Made by a program: the position numbers and the translations under genes
The notes under the pieces: generated by a model
Database searches by the model: none
What the model was told of the DNA's origin: nothing
Seen by the model: only the letters and a program-made list of their open reading frames with translations
Source: an uncultured Pirellula sp.
Lineage (GTDB): Bacteria; Planctomycetota; Planctomycetia; Pirellulales; Pirellulaceae
Assembly: GCA_903892355.1 (NCBI GenBank)
Contig: CAITIE010000153.1
Coordinates: forward strand, 179,357 to 243,356
Direction: 5' to 3'
Length of the DNA: 64,000 nucleotides
Shown here: positions 52,499-60,007 of the stretch, one piece after another
Numbering within the stretch: the first letter of the stretch is position 1
Layout of the letters: each line of letters begins with the position of its first letter

Positions 52499-53314
52499 TT
52501 ATGCCTCAGGGATCTTGGTCTCTTGAGCCGACGCATCTTTGTCGTTGGACTTACTTTCCTTCGACAATCCGATGAGGGCATCGAACTCGTCATCTGCAGC
52601 CGATCTCTCTGCGTATTCCATGAACTCGTTTTCAGCCCGCTTGGCATCCATCCCTGCAAGTTCGCGGGAGACACGAGCGTTTGCCGACGCCTTGTTGCGC
52701 ATATCGCGAAGCCGTTGGAGTTCCTCGGACGTACGATCGTTGGAAATCCCGTTGACCATATCTGCGATTTGCTTTTCTTCGGTTGCAGAAAGAACATCTG
52801 CGACCGCATCATGCTTCTCTTCCTTGATTTTCTCAAGCTCTCGCATCAAGGACTGGATTTGGTTCTTGTGGCCAGTCACGTTCGTCATCAATTGCTTAAG
52901 GTCCTCTTCAAGCTCGTTGACGCGTGTTTGCTTCTCAGCCAAAGTGCTCGAAAAGTCCTTAAATGCGGCTTGGCATTTTGCGTATTCCGGATCGTTTTTC
53001 ACGGCATTGACATCGCCGTTGTACTTTTCGACGAGTTGCTTCGCTCGCGTGGCTGCCCCCGACTTGAGCTTTTCCAACTTCTGAACATCTTCAGTGATCT
53101 GTGTCAGCTTGGCTTTCTTGCTCTCTTCCTGTGCGATCATCGCGCTGATCGCATCTTTGTATTGATTAAGACGGTTCTTCTTTTCTTGAATAATGCGATC
53201 ATAGTTGGCAGAGATCACTGTCGGGTTGGCGCTGAGTGCGTCCGCAGCCGCATCGACTTTGCCGGTGAATAGGTACTTAACCGCTCGAAACAGTCGGCCT
53301 AGTGCGTTGAACAT
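52499..53314 (-). CDS. pspA: PspA/IM30 family membrane-stress protein
   Basis: The 271-residue protein is a long coiled coil with an amphipathic N-terminal helix (MFNALGRLFRAVKYLFTGK), the PspA/IM30 architecture. Members polymerise into ESCRT-III-like coats that protect or repair the inner membrane. The length is slightly above that of E. coli PspA (about 222) and the C-terminal 45 residues are polar, Lys/Asp/Ser-rich. AAGGAG is well placed before the ATG. It lies between a two-TM coiled-coil protein gene (103 bp upstream) and the solute-binding lipoprotein gene (73 bp downstream) on the same strand. No pspF-type regulator is nearby. Confidence 0.92.
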   Translation of the reverse strand: MFNALGRLFRAVKYLFTGKVDAAADALSANPTVISANYDRIIQEKKNRLNQYKDAISAMIAQEESKKAKLTQITEDVQKLEKLKSGAATRAKQLVEKYNGDVNAVKNDPEYAKCQAAFKDFSSTLAEKQTRVNELEEDLKQLMTNVTGHKNQIQSLMRELEKIKEEKHDAVADVLSATEEKQIADMVNGISNDRTSEELQRLRDMRNKASANARVSRELAGMDAKRAENEFMEYAERSAADDEFDALIGLSKESKSNDKDASAQETKIPEA

Positions 53315-53417
53315 CGTATCAATATCTCCTTTAGGAATCGTTTGAGGAAAAGTGCAAAGGTAAAGTTATAGTCGCTGTATGGTGAAGTGGATTGAATGCC
53401 GTGTTTACTCTCAAAGA

Positions 53418-54143
53418 CTACTCTCTGAGATACGACGCCTCGTCACTGGAAGGATCCCATTCTCGCATGCGTTCCTCCGAACGCCGCGCCGATTGCAAGG
53501 ATTGCTCTAAATCGTTCTGAAGCGTATCCATATCCCGTTCTTGTTCCTGCTCGACAAATTTTCGGAATGTAGCGACCGCCGATCGTAGATGCTCGACACT
53601 CTCCTTGGACTCCCTGAGGTAGCCTTCGCGTTGTTCGAGCACCTTTTGTTTTTCATCACCCGTCAGTCGTGTGGCGAGCTGGGCTAGCCGGTGTGCCTGT
53701 TCCAACTGCTCCGTGGCAGCCCAAAATAGCTGGCGGGCTTGTTTCACGATCTCCATACTTCGAATTTGTATTCCGGGTGTTTGCGCGATCTTTTCCAATT
53801 CAGCGCGATTGGTTCGTAGCAACATCAAGTAGTCGCGAGGTCGCTGATCGCGGTCTGAATAGAGTTTTTGGTCAAGTTCGTTGAGCTTCTTCTCTTCCTC
53901 TCGGAGACGCGATTCGATTTGATCGCGCATCGCTTTCTCCGTGATCGAATCGAGTTGAAAAATAAATCGAGTCGCAAACCATCCTATCCCAACCATGATA
54001 CCGACCAATCCCACCAAATTGAGAGTTGCTACGCTCCCTAATGCCCACGACAATAACCAAGCGGTACCGCCCCCGGCTATAGGTAAAACTACCGAGGGTG
54101 CTACAAATATTTCGTTGAGGATCCGCTTGCGAAGATCGTCCAA
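53418..54143 (-). CDS. Two-TM coiled-coil membrane protein, unknown, linked to PspA
   Basis: This 241-residue protein has two closely spaced membrane helices (about 14-35 and 38-62) and then a long coiled coil of about 170 residues with Glu/Arg/Gln-rich heptads, probably facing the cytoplasm. It has no recognised domain. It could anchor PspA polymers or sense membrane tension; this is inference from position only. The start is a TTG at 54143 with AGGAG 6 bp upstream, which is the best-supported start. It sits between the SBP-OmpA gene and pspA. Confidence 0.75.
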   Translation of the reverse strand: MDDLRKRILNEIFVAPSVVLPIAGGGTAWLLSWALGSVATLNLVGLVGIMVGIGWFATRFIFQLDSITEKAMRDQIESRLREEEKKLNELDQKLYSDRDQRPRDYLMLLRTNRAELEKIAQTPGIQIRSMEIVKQARQLFWAATEQLEQAHRLAQLATRLTGDEKQKVLEQREGYLRESKESVEHLRSAVATFRKFVEQEQERDMDTLQNDLEQSLQSARRSEERMREWDPSSDEASYLRE

Positions 54144-54186
54144 TCCAGGCTCCTATGATCTCAATCGGGCTTGAAAAGCTAAACGG

Positions 54187-55818
54187 TTAAAAGGGCTGCT
54201 GACCAACGACAAACGCGACCCTTGTTTGCCCAGTGATTTCCCCCGGCACGACCCGCATCCGTTCGCGAGGTATCCCGAGGCTTAGCAGGTACATGAGGGC
54301 AGCTTCGCCGCGTTTCGTCGCTAAATCCAAATTCGCTTGCTTGTCACCATTTTGGGATGCGTTTCCACGGATCATGAGATAATACTGCGGCCAAGCTTGA
54401 AGTTTCTGAAAAAGGTCATCCAAGGTGCGTTTGCTTTGCTCCGACAAATTCGCGCTCCCTCGGAGAAAGACCAACTCCGGAACACTCAATGTCCCCACCG
54501 TGGCTAACTTGTTCCACTCAGCATCGGTCAAGGACTTCAATTGCACCTCTTCTCGAATCGATTCCGACGCTAGACCAGGATGGAAATTTCGGGTTTGGAG
54601 GTTCTCAAGCGGGCGATCAAAGAAGTAGCGGTTGTAGCGCCCCTCGATCGGGTTTGCGTCGACCGAACCCGCCTTGACCAAAACATTAGAGATACGAGCC
54701 AAAATATCCTCGATGTGAACCACCGCTCCTGCTCGCTTGCCAAAATGGGCAAAATTCTCCTGCGTGTTCTTCCATTGAATGCCTTCCACCAAGCGTTTCG
54801 CCTGCGAGGCCGTCAATTCCGACTTAGTCTGCTTGGCATCATCCAGCAACAGCTTCACCAATGCATCGGGCTCGCGATAGGAGTAAAGAGCGGTAAAGTA
54901 TGCCTCGAGCACCGATTCAACCACCGGACCGTTCTTCAGCAAGTAATCGCGACTAACCACCAACGTATCGACGATGTAACCGGTGAACCGAGAACTATCG
55001 ACCAAAACCCCCAACTGATCGTTCGCGAGTATCTGGCTAATGTAGGGTTCCCAGGTCACATACACATCGTTTGTGGTAGGGGACGCCGCGCGGTATCGTG
55101 CCATCAATGCCTCTGGCGAATCCACCTTGGTGATCGCATCGGCATGGACATTGGACAACCCGAAGTCCTGCATTACCACCCGCGCCAATGTCTCGCTCGG
55201 GGAATCGCCAACCAGTACAAATCGAACATCGGCGTTGTTGAGTCGATCGACATCGGGATACTTCTGCTTGTATGCCACCATCGCATCAGCGCCTCGAGTC
55301 TCGTCGAGGATGGCAACAATCGTTGCCGCAGGATAATCCAACTTGGAAAAGGTTTGGATCAGCGCATCGGCGGGGAATGCTGCGAACTGCAACTCACCCT
55401 TCTCGATCGCCTTGGCTCGCTTTGCGTAGTTGGCCCCGTCATCGACGTTGGTGATTCGGATACCACGGTCGGCGAGCTGTTTTCGGAACTCCTCACTCCG
55501 AAGGATGGCGTACCCGGAAAAACTATCGAGCCCCAAACTCAATTCGGCCCGATAGCGACTGGTCCCGGTCGTAGCGGCGATCTGCTGATCAGCCTGCTGC
55601 TTGACCAACTCCTTTTGCTGTTGGTCCTTCATCGGAGCGATGACCAATTTCCAAATCGAAACTCCAATGGCCAATACAATCAACCAGATGACGGCAGCAA
55701 GAACTATTTTGCCTTTGGACACGATGGGTATAAGCAACGTTTTCGAAGGAGTGTTGGACCGGGTCCCGCCAACGCTGGTGCGGACTCGCACGTCGGTTTG
55801 GACTCGCAGTGCAAGCAT
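54187..55818 (-). CDS. Membrane-anchored solute-binding protein fused to an OmpA domain
   Basis: The 543-residue protein has a membrane helix at about 37-60, a linker, then a periplasmic solute-binding domain of NitT/TauT/NMT1 type (about 85-390; RAELSLGLDSFSGYAILRSE, PADALIQTFSKLDYPAAT, DVYVTWEPYISQILAND). The last about 100 residues form an OmpA-type peptidoglycan-binding domain (LVFLRGSANLSEQ, NLDLATKRGEAALMYLLSLG, MRVVPGEI). This would hold a ligand-binding domain between the inner membrane and the cell wall. It is the first gene of the minus-strand cluster. The ATG at 55818 lacks a clear ribosome-binding site. Confidence 0.87.
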   Translation of the reverse strand: MLALRVQTDVRVRTSVGGTRSNTPSKTLLIPIVSKGKIVLAAVIWLIVLAIGVSIWKLVIAPMKDQQQKELVKQQADQQIAATTGTSRYRAELSLGLDSFSGYAILRSEEFRKQLADRGIRITNVDDGANYAKRAKAIEKGELQFAAFPADALIQTFSKLDYPAATIVAILDETRGADAMVAYKQKYPDVDRLNNADVRFVLVGDSPSETLARVVMQDFGLSNVHADAITKVDSPEALMARYRAASPTTNDVYVTWEPYISQILANDQLGVLVDSSRFTGYIVDTLVVSRDYLLKNGPVVESVLEAYFTALYSYREPDALVKLLLDDAKQTKSELTASQAKRLVEGIQWKNTQENFAHFGKRAGAVVHIEDILARISNVLVKAGSVDANPIEGRYNRYFFDRPLENLQTRNFHPGLASESIREEVQLKSLTDAEWNKLATVGTLSVPELVFLRGSANLSEQSKRTLDDLFQKLQAWPQYYLMIRGNASQNGDKQANLDLATKRGEAALMYLLSLGIPRERMRVVPGEITGQTRVAFVVGQQPF

Positions 55819-55920
55819 AATGGCCGAGAATTTTAAGACCTATGGCGCACGGCGAGGCTTCCGAGTGGTGCTATGGTACCATTTTGTGGCAAAACCTCAG
55901 CATGAAATCAGGAGTTCACC

Positions 55921-56892
55921 ATGGATTGGAGCGTTTCCAAACTCGAAAAAATCCCCCGAATTCACGAATTGCCATCCCTAGCCAAACGCCCCCCCCACGC
56001 CCACAAAGGCATGTTCGGGCACGCCCTCATTGTGGGGGGGAAACTCGGAATGACCGGTGCGATCTCCATTGCTGGCCAACTCGCCCTCCGCTGCGGAGCC
56101 GGCTTGGTCACGATCGCGGTCCCGGAAAGCTCCCAAGCCTGCGTTGCCGCCGGGAACCCCTGCTTCATGACCACAGGGCTCCCCGAATCCTCGGATGGCT
56201 TCTTGGCCAGCCATGCCTGCGACCTGATTTTAGCTCGCGACAAACCGGGCAACTTTCTAGCCATCGGTCCCGGACTCGGCCGCTCCTCTTCCACCGATGC
56301 GATGGTCGAAACGCTTTACCGCGACTGGATTGAAACGGCCATCTTCGATGCCGATGGTCTCAATGCTCTGTCGGATTCCATTTCCTGGAAAAGGAATTGG
56401 CAGGAATCGCTCGGCGCAGACCAGCCCCCCAACCAGGCCTGCAAACAACGCGTTGGCGAGCCTGCCGCCCACCCCCCTCGCCGCATCCTCACTCCCCATC
56501 CCGGTGAATGGGCTCGCCTATGCGGTGTCGCCACCGATGAACCACTGCAGCAACGCGCAGCGGCCGTTCAAATCGCCGCAAAACTCGGCGTAATCGTCGT
56601 CCTTAAGGGAAGGAATACGTGGGTAACCGATGGTCATCAGATTTACGAAAACCAAACCGGCAACCCTAGCCTCGCCGTCGGTGGCAGTGGAGATGCATTG
56701 ACCGGAATCATCGTTGCGATGCTCTGCCAAGGCCTATCGCCATTGGATGCGTCGATCTTTGGAGTTTACTTGCACGGCTTGGCTGCTGATATCGCCCACG
56801 AAGCCTTAGGAACACCGAGCACCCTCGCGACCGACTTACTCAATGCCATCCCAGCCGCATTCCGAGCTATCCAATCAGGGAACAGAATCTAA
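55921..56892 (+). CDS. nnrD: ADP-dependent (S)-NAD(P)H-hydrate dehydratase
   Basis: This repair enzyme converts damaged NADHX/NADPHX back to NAD(P)H. The 323-residue ribokinase-like protein has GHALIVGGKLGMTGA, CGAGLVTIAVP, DADGLNAL, ILTPHPGEWARL and the catalytic GGSGDALTG motif, all diagnostic of NnrD/YjeF C-terminal domain. The epimerase half (NnrE/YjeF-N) is not fused here. A Pro/Ala-rich insert near residues 160-185 (NQACKQRVGEPAAHPP) is unusual. It is transcribed divergently from the SBP-OmpA cluster. Confidence 0.92.
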   Translation: MDWSVSKLEKIPRIHELPSLAKRPPHAHKGMFGHALIVGGKLGMTGAISIAGQLALRCGAGLVTIAVPESSQACVAAGNPCFMTTGLPESSDGFLASHACDLILARDKPGNFLAIGPGLGRSSSTDAMVETLYRDWIETAIFDADGLNALSDSISWKRNWQESLGADQPPNQACKQRVGEPAAHPPRRILTPHPGEWARLCGVATDEPLQQRAAAVQIAAKLGVIVVLKGRNTWVTDGHQIYENQTGNPSLAVGGSGDALTGIIVAMLCQGLSPLDASIFGVYLHGLAADIAHEALGTPSTLATDLLNAIPAAFRAIQSGNRI

Positions 56893-56940
56893 GCAGAACA
56901 GGTCCTAAGCATGCAAGCAGTCGCGACTCCTCGGTTTCGT

Positions 56941-57660
56941 TCATACCCCTGCGTCTTCAAACAATCGCGACCCGATCCTAACCATCGTCGAACCCTCTTC
57001 GATTGCGATCTCATAGTCATCGCTCATCCCCATCGAAAGCTCTGGCAGTTCGATCGAAAACTGCTCAGACCAACCATCCCTCATTCGACGCAAAGACTCA
57101 AACTCGCGGTGGATCTGATCGGCAGGGGCATTGAGTGTGCTCATCCCCATCAACCCTCGAATCTTCAGTTGACAATACCTCTCAGGGGAATCGGCATAGC
57201 GAGCCAATAGTTTGGCTGCATCCGGCGGCATCAAACCTGTTTTGGTGCCATCCTCCGTGGCATTGATTTCTAGTAGCGCTTCGACAGGTTGACTCAAACC
57301 CTTCGCATCGAGAACCAATTGCTCCATCAATCGCTCAGAATCCAGCGAATGCAGCATCGCCAGTAACGGTAGCGTTCTCTTGACTTTGTTTCTCTGCAAA
57401 TGCCCGATCAAATGCCACCGGACGTCGCTCGGAAGCTGTGCCGCCTTTTCCCAAAGTGCCTGCGGACGACTCTCCGCTAACTCCCAACATCCAGCCTCCA
57501 CCAAATCCCTCGCCTGCTGGCTTCCTACATACTTTGTAACCCCTACGATGCGCACCGAAGAAGCCGGACGCCCCGACCGCAAGGCCGCGGATTGGACGCG
57601 GTCGCGAACTTCTTGATAATTCATGCGGATTTGAGGCCCGGAAGCCGATTTTGCAGTCAT
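56941..57660 (-). CDS. YggS/PROSC-type pyridoxal phosphate homeostasis protein
   Basis: The 239-residue TIM-barrel protein binds PLP and buffers its level. PLP lysine Lys43 lies in GVTKYV, with HLIGHLQRNK, LLEINATEDGTKTG and the phosphate-binding GSTMVRIGSRLF near the C-terminus. Asn residues typical of ELxMGMS are present (LSMGMSDDYE). Start choice is uncertain: ATG 57660 is given, a TTG at 57690 and an ATG at 57624 (MNYQEV) are alternatives without clear ribosome-binding sites. It converges on nnrD and is divergent from the MerC gene. Confidence 0.93.
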   Translation of the reverse strand: MTAKSASGPQIRMNYQEVRDRVQSAALRSGRPASSVRIVGVTKYVGSQQARDLVEAGCWELAESRPQALWEKAAQLPSDVRWHLIGHLQRNKVKRTLPLLAMLHSLDSERLMEQLVLDAKGLSQPVEALLEINATEDGTKTGLMPPDAAKLLARYADSPERYCQLKIRGLMGMSTLNAPADQIHREFESLRRMRDGWSEQFSIELPELSMGMSDDYEIAIEEGSTMVRIGSRLFEDAGV

Positions 57661-57686
57661 CTTTGATTTGGAATTAAAATGTTTTC

Positions 57687-57699
57687 GCAATCCGATTGC
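57687..57699. promoter_or_regulatory. Candidate operator palindrome between yggS-type and MerC genes
   Basis: GCAATC-C-GATTGC is a perfect 6-bp inverted repeat with a 1-base centre in the divergent intergenic region. It could be bound by a metal-responsive regulator of the adjacent MerC gene, but no such protein is known here. Confidence 0.3.
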
Positions 57700-57835
57700 A
57701 TTTAGGAGCTGTTTCAGTACGATAAGCGTCCGGATTGGTGAGTCGGTCTTGTGGTTACGTCATGTGTTTACGACCGCAGTCCAATCCCAATCGTAGTTGC
57801 TCAACCCCTTTTGTGAAACGATCGGATTAGGTTCC

Positions 57836-58522
57836 ATGAGCCAGTGGAAGGATCGCCTTGGTATCTTCGCTTCAGTAGCATGCGCGATCCATTGCGCCGT
57901 CACTCCGTTTCTGATCGCCAGTTTGCCTGCGTTGAAACTTACCGAGTGGATGGCCAGCCCGTTGTTCCATCAAGTCGTAGCCATCGCATGTTCGGTTTTG
58001 GTCGCTCTCGCGATATGGCCGAGTTTTGCCCGATTCCGCGATTACCGAATCCTCGGACTTTCCACCGCCGGTTTGAGCTTCATCGTCGCATCTGCCTTCC
58101 TGCTCCCCGATGCTTGCTGCTCGACGGGATCACAGTGTGCCATCGATCATTGTTGCGAAACGACTGCCGTCACCGCTACCGGCAATGATCATGTTCACGA
58201 CCACAGCCATGCTCATGATCATTCGCATTCCGATCACGCTCATGGGGATGCCGCAACTTCCACACCTGGGGCCGAATTGGCAACAGCATCGTTATCTGGC
58301 CCCATCCAGTTGGCCGCCACATGGATCCAGCCTTGGATGACACCGATCGGCGGACTATTGCTCATCGTCGCCCACGGACTGAACTTGCGCCGACGAGCGA
58401 TTTGCTCTCTCAAGTGCTGTTCGGAGATTGCTTCCGCTCAGGATTTAGCGGATTCTCGCCGCACTCTCGAACCGATAGACAGCTCATTGGAAGCTTCGCG
58501 AGAACTCGCAAAGGCTTCGTGA
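57836..58522 (+). CDS. MerC-domain membrane protein with His-rich loop
   Basis: The 228-residue protein has a MerC domain: membrane helices with the paired cysteines Cys16 and Cys20 (ACAIHCAV) and further hydrophobic helices (VVAIACSVLVALAIW, LGLSTAGLSFIVASAFLLP). A Cys pair region (DACCSTGSQCAIDHCC, about 92-107) and a His/Asp-rich loop (about 119-137) follow, suggesting binding of a soft or transition metal such as zinc, copper or mercury. MerC transports mercuric ion in mer operons; here no merA or merR is nearby, so zinc or copper is as likely. ATG 57836 is chosen over a TTG at 57797 because MSQWKDRLG matches the family start. Confidence 0.85.
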   Translation: MSQWKDRLGIFASVACAIHCAVTPFLIASLPALKLTEWMASPLFHQVVAIACSVLVALAIWPSFARFRDYRILGLSTAGLSFIVASAFLLPDACCSTGSQCAIDHCCETTAVTATGNDHVHDHSHAHDHSHSDHAHGDAATSTPGAELATASLSGPIQLAATWIQPWMTPIGGLLLIVAHGLNLRRRAICSLKCCSEIASAQDLADSRRTLEPIDSSLEASRELAKAS

Positions 58523-58550
58523 TCCTAGCGGTGGCTTGGTTCCCATCGAT

Positions 58551-58598
58551 TCCAATCGCTACTCCAATCGCTGCTCCAAACGCTACTCCAAACGCTAC
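58551..58598. repeat. 12-bp tandem repeat, four copies, overlapping the helicase gene end
   Basis: Four 12-bp units (TCCAATCGCTAC variants) run from 58551 to 58598. The last four bases overlap the stop-codon end of the DEAD-box helicase gene on the minus strand. Confidence 0.85.
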
Positions 58599-59917
58599 CG
58601 AGAGGACTTGCGTTTCACACGATTCCATCGAGGACGCTTCACCTCGGTCGACGCACCTTCGCTCGTTGGCTCACGCTGAAGAGCGAACGAATCAGGGGCT
58701 TTTCCAAGGACTGGAGACTCTCTGAATGCGGGCGCAGACGCAGGCATAACACGGCTTAGGACTGGCTCCGAAAGAGGGTCTCGCTCGAGAAGCCGGTTGA
58801 TCCGGTGCTCAATCTCCGTAAGCAATTCTCCCTCCCCCTTGGTCACGAACGAAAAAGCGATCCCCGATCGCCCCATACGTCCCGTCCGGCCGACGCGGTG
58901 AACATAATCATCGCAATCCGACGGAAGATCGTAGTTGATGATATGGCTGATGGACGAAACATCGATCCCTCGACCAACGACGTCCGTCGCGACGAGGATA
59001 TCAAGACTCCCCTCCCGCAGAGCTCGGAATACCGTGTCCCGTTGCGACTGGTTCATGTCTCCATGGATCGCTCCGAGCCGGATGTTGCTGTTTCCCTTCT
59101 TCTGGAAATGCTTCTCCAAACGATTGTGGAGTTTCGCTGTCCCGATCTTGGTCCGACAGAAGATGATCGCTTGCGGTGGCTTCTCCCGATCGAGCAGCTC
59201 CAAAAGCACACTCGTCTTGTTTTCGGGCGCAACGGTAAGGAATCGCTGTTCGATGGTTTCCACCGAAACGTCTTTGTCGGAGCAATCGACGATCTTTGGC
59301 TCAAACTGGTATCGATTGGCGAGTCCCCGAATACGCTCATCGAGAGTAGCACTAAGCAGCAATGTTTGCCGGTTTTCCGGACATCGACGCAAAATCCGCT
59401 CGATGCTCGGACGGAATCCGATATCGAGCATCCGGTCCGCTTCGTCGAGCACCACACACCACAATTTGTCCAGGCGAAGCGAACCCCGCTCAATGTGGTC
59501 GATGACCCGCCCCGGGGTTCCGACCACCACTTGAACCCCTTTGCCAAGAGCCGCTAACTGGCGTCGCATGTGCTTGCCACCGGAAATCTCAAGTACCTCC
59601 GTCGGGCACCCTTCCGCCAACTTGACAAACTCACCATGAACCTGAGCTGCCAACTCGCGGGTCGGTACCAGCACCAACGCTTGCGGTAACGGATGCTTTG
59701 AGAGTGGCTCCAATTGCTCAAGAATCGGTATGGCGAACGAAGCGGTTTTCCCCGTCCCCGTGCGAGCTTGACCGAGGATGTCGTATCCCTCGATCGCGTA
59801 AGGAATTACGCCAGCTTGGATGGGGCTGGGTTTGGTCCATCCCATCTTTGCCAAGGCCCTCATCATGATGGGGGATAAATTAAGTTCCGAGAAATGCTCG
59901 GGGGCGGGATGGTTCAT
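58595..59917 (-). CDS. DEAD-box RNA helicase (RhlE-like)
   Basis: The 440-residue ATP-dependent RNA helicase has all main motifs: Q-motif (KPSPIQAGVIP), Walker A ARTGTGKT (51-58), PTRELA, TPGRVID, DEAD (158-161), SAT (189-191), and in the second RecA lobe TDVVGRGID and HRVGRTGRMGRSG. The C-terminal extension (about 375-440) is basic and ends in KRPRWNRVKRKSSR, likely for RNA binding. RhlE-like proteins act in ribosome assembly and cold adaptation. It stands alone on the minus strand, with a tandem 12-bp repeat at its end. Confidence 0.95.
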   Translation of the reverse strand: MNHPAPEHFSELNLSPIMMRALAKMGWTKPSPIQAGVIPYAIEGYDILGQARTGTGKTASFAIPILEQLEPLSKHPLPQALVLVPTRELAAQVHGEFVKLAEGCPTEVLEISGGKHMRRQLAALGKGVQVVVGTPGRVIDHIERGSLRLDKLWCVVLDEADRMLDIGFRPSIERILRRCPENRQTLLLSATLDERIRGLANRYQFEPKIVDCSDKDVSVETIEQRFLTVAPENKTSVLLELLDREKPPQAIIFCRTKIGTAKLHNRLEKHFQKKGNSNIRLGAIHGDMNQSQRDTVFRALREGSLDILVATDVVGRGIDVSSISHIINYDLPSDCDDYVHRVGRTGRMGRSGIAFSFVTKGEGELLTEIEHRINRLLERDPLSEPVLSRVMPASAPAFRESPVLGKAPDSFALQREPTSEGASTEVKRPRWNRVKRKSSR

Positions 59918-60007
59918 GGATACCTATTTGGGGGATGGTTTCATCATCGATCATGTTACGATACCTTCTCGACCCTGACTTCATCAATCCAAAGATGCAA
60001 CTTTGAC

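Noticed and set aside
52426..52836. N-terminal extension of the SBP lipoprotein frame
   Set aside because: It overlaps pspA in another frame and would bury the lipoprotein signal.
54580..55836. Open frame of 418 codons antisense to the SBP-OmpA gene
   Set aside because: It is a frame shadow of a clear coding sequence.
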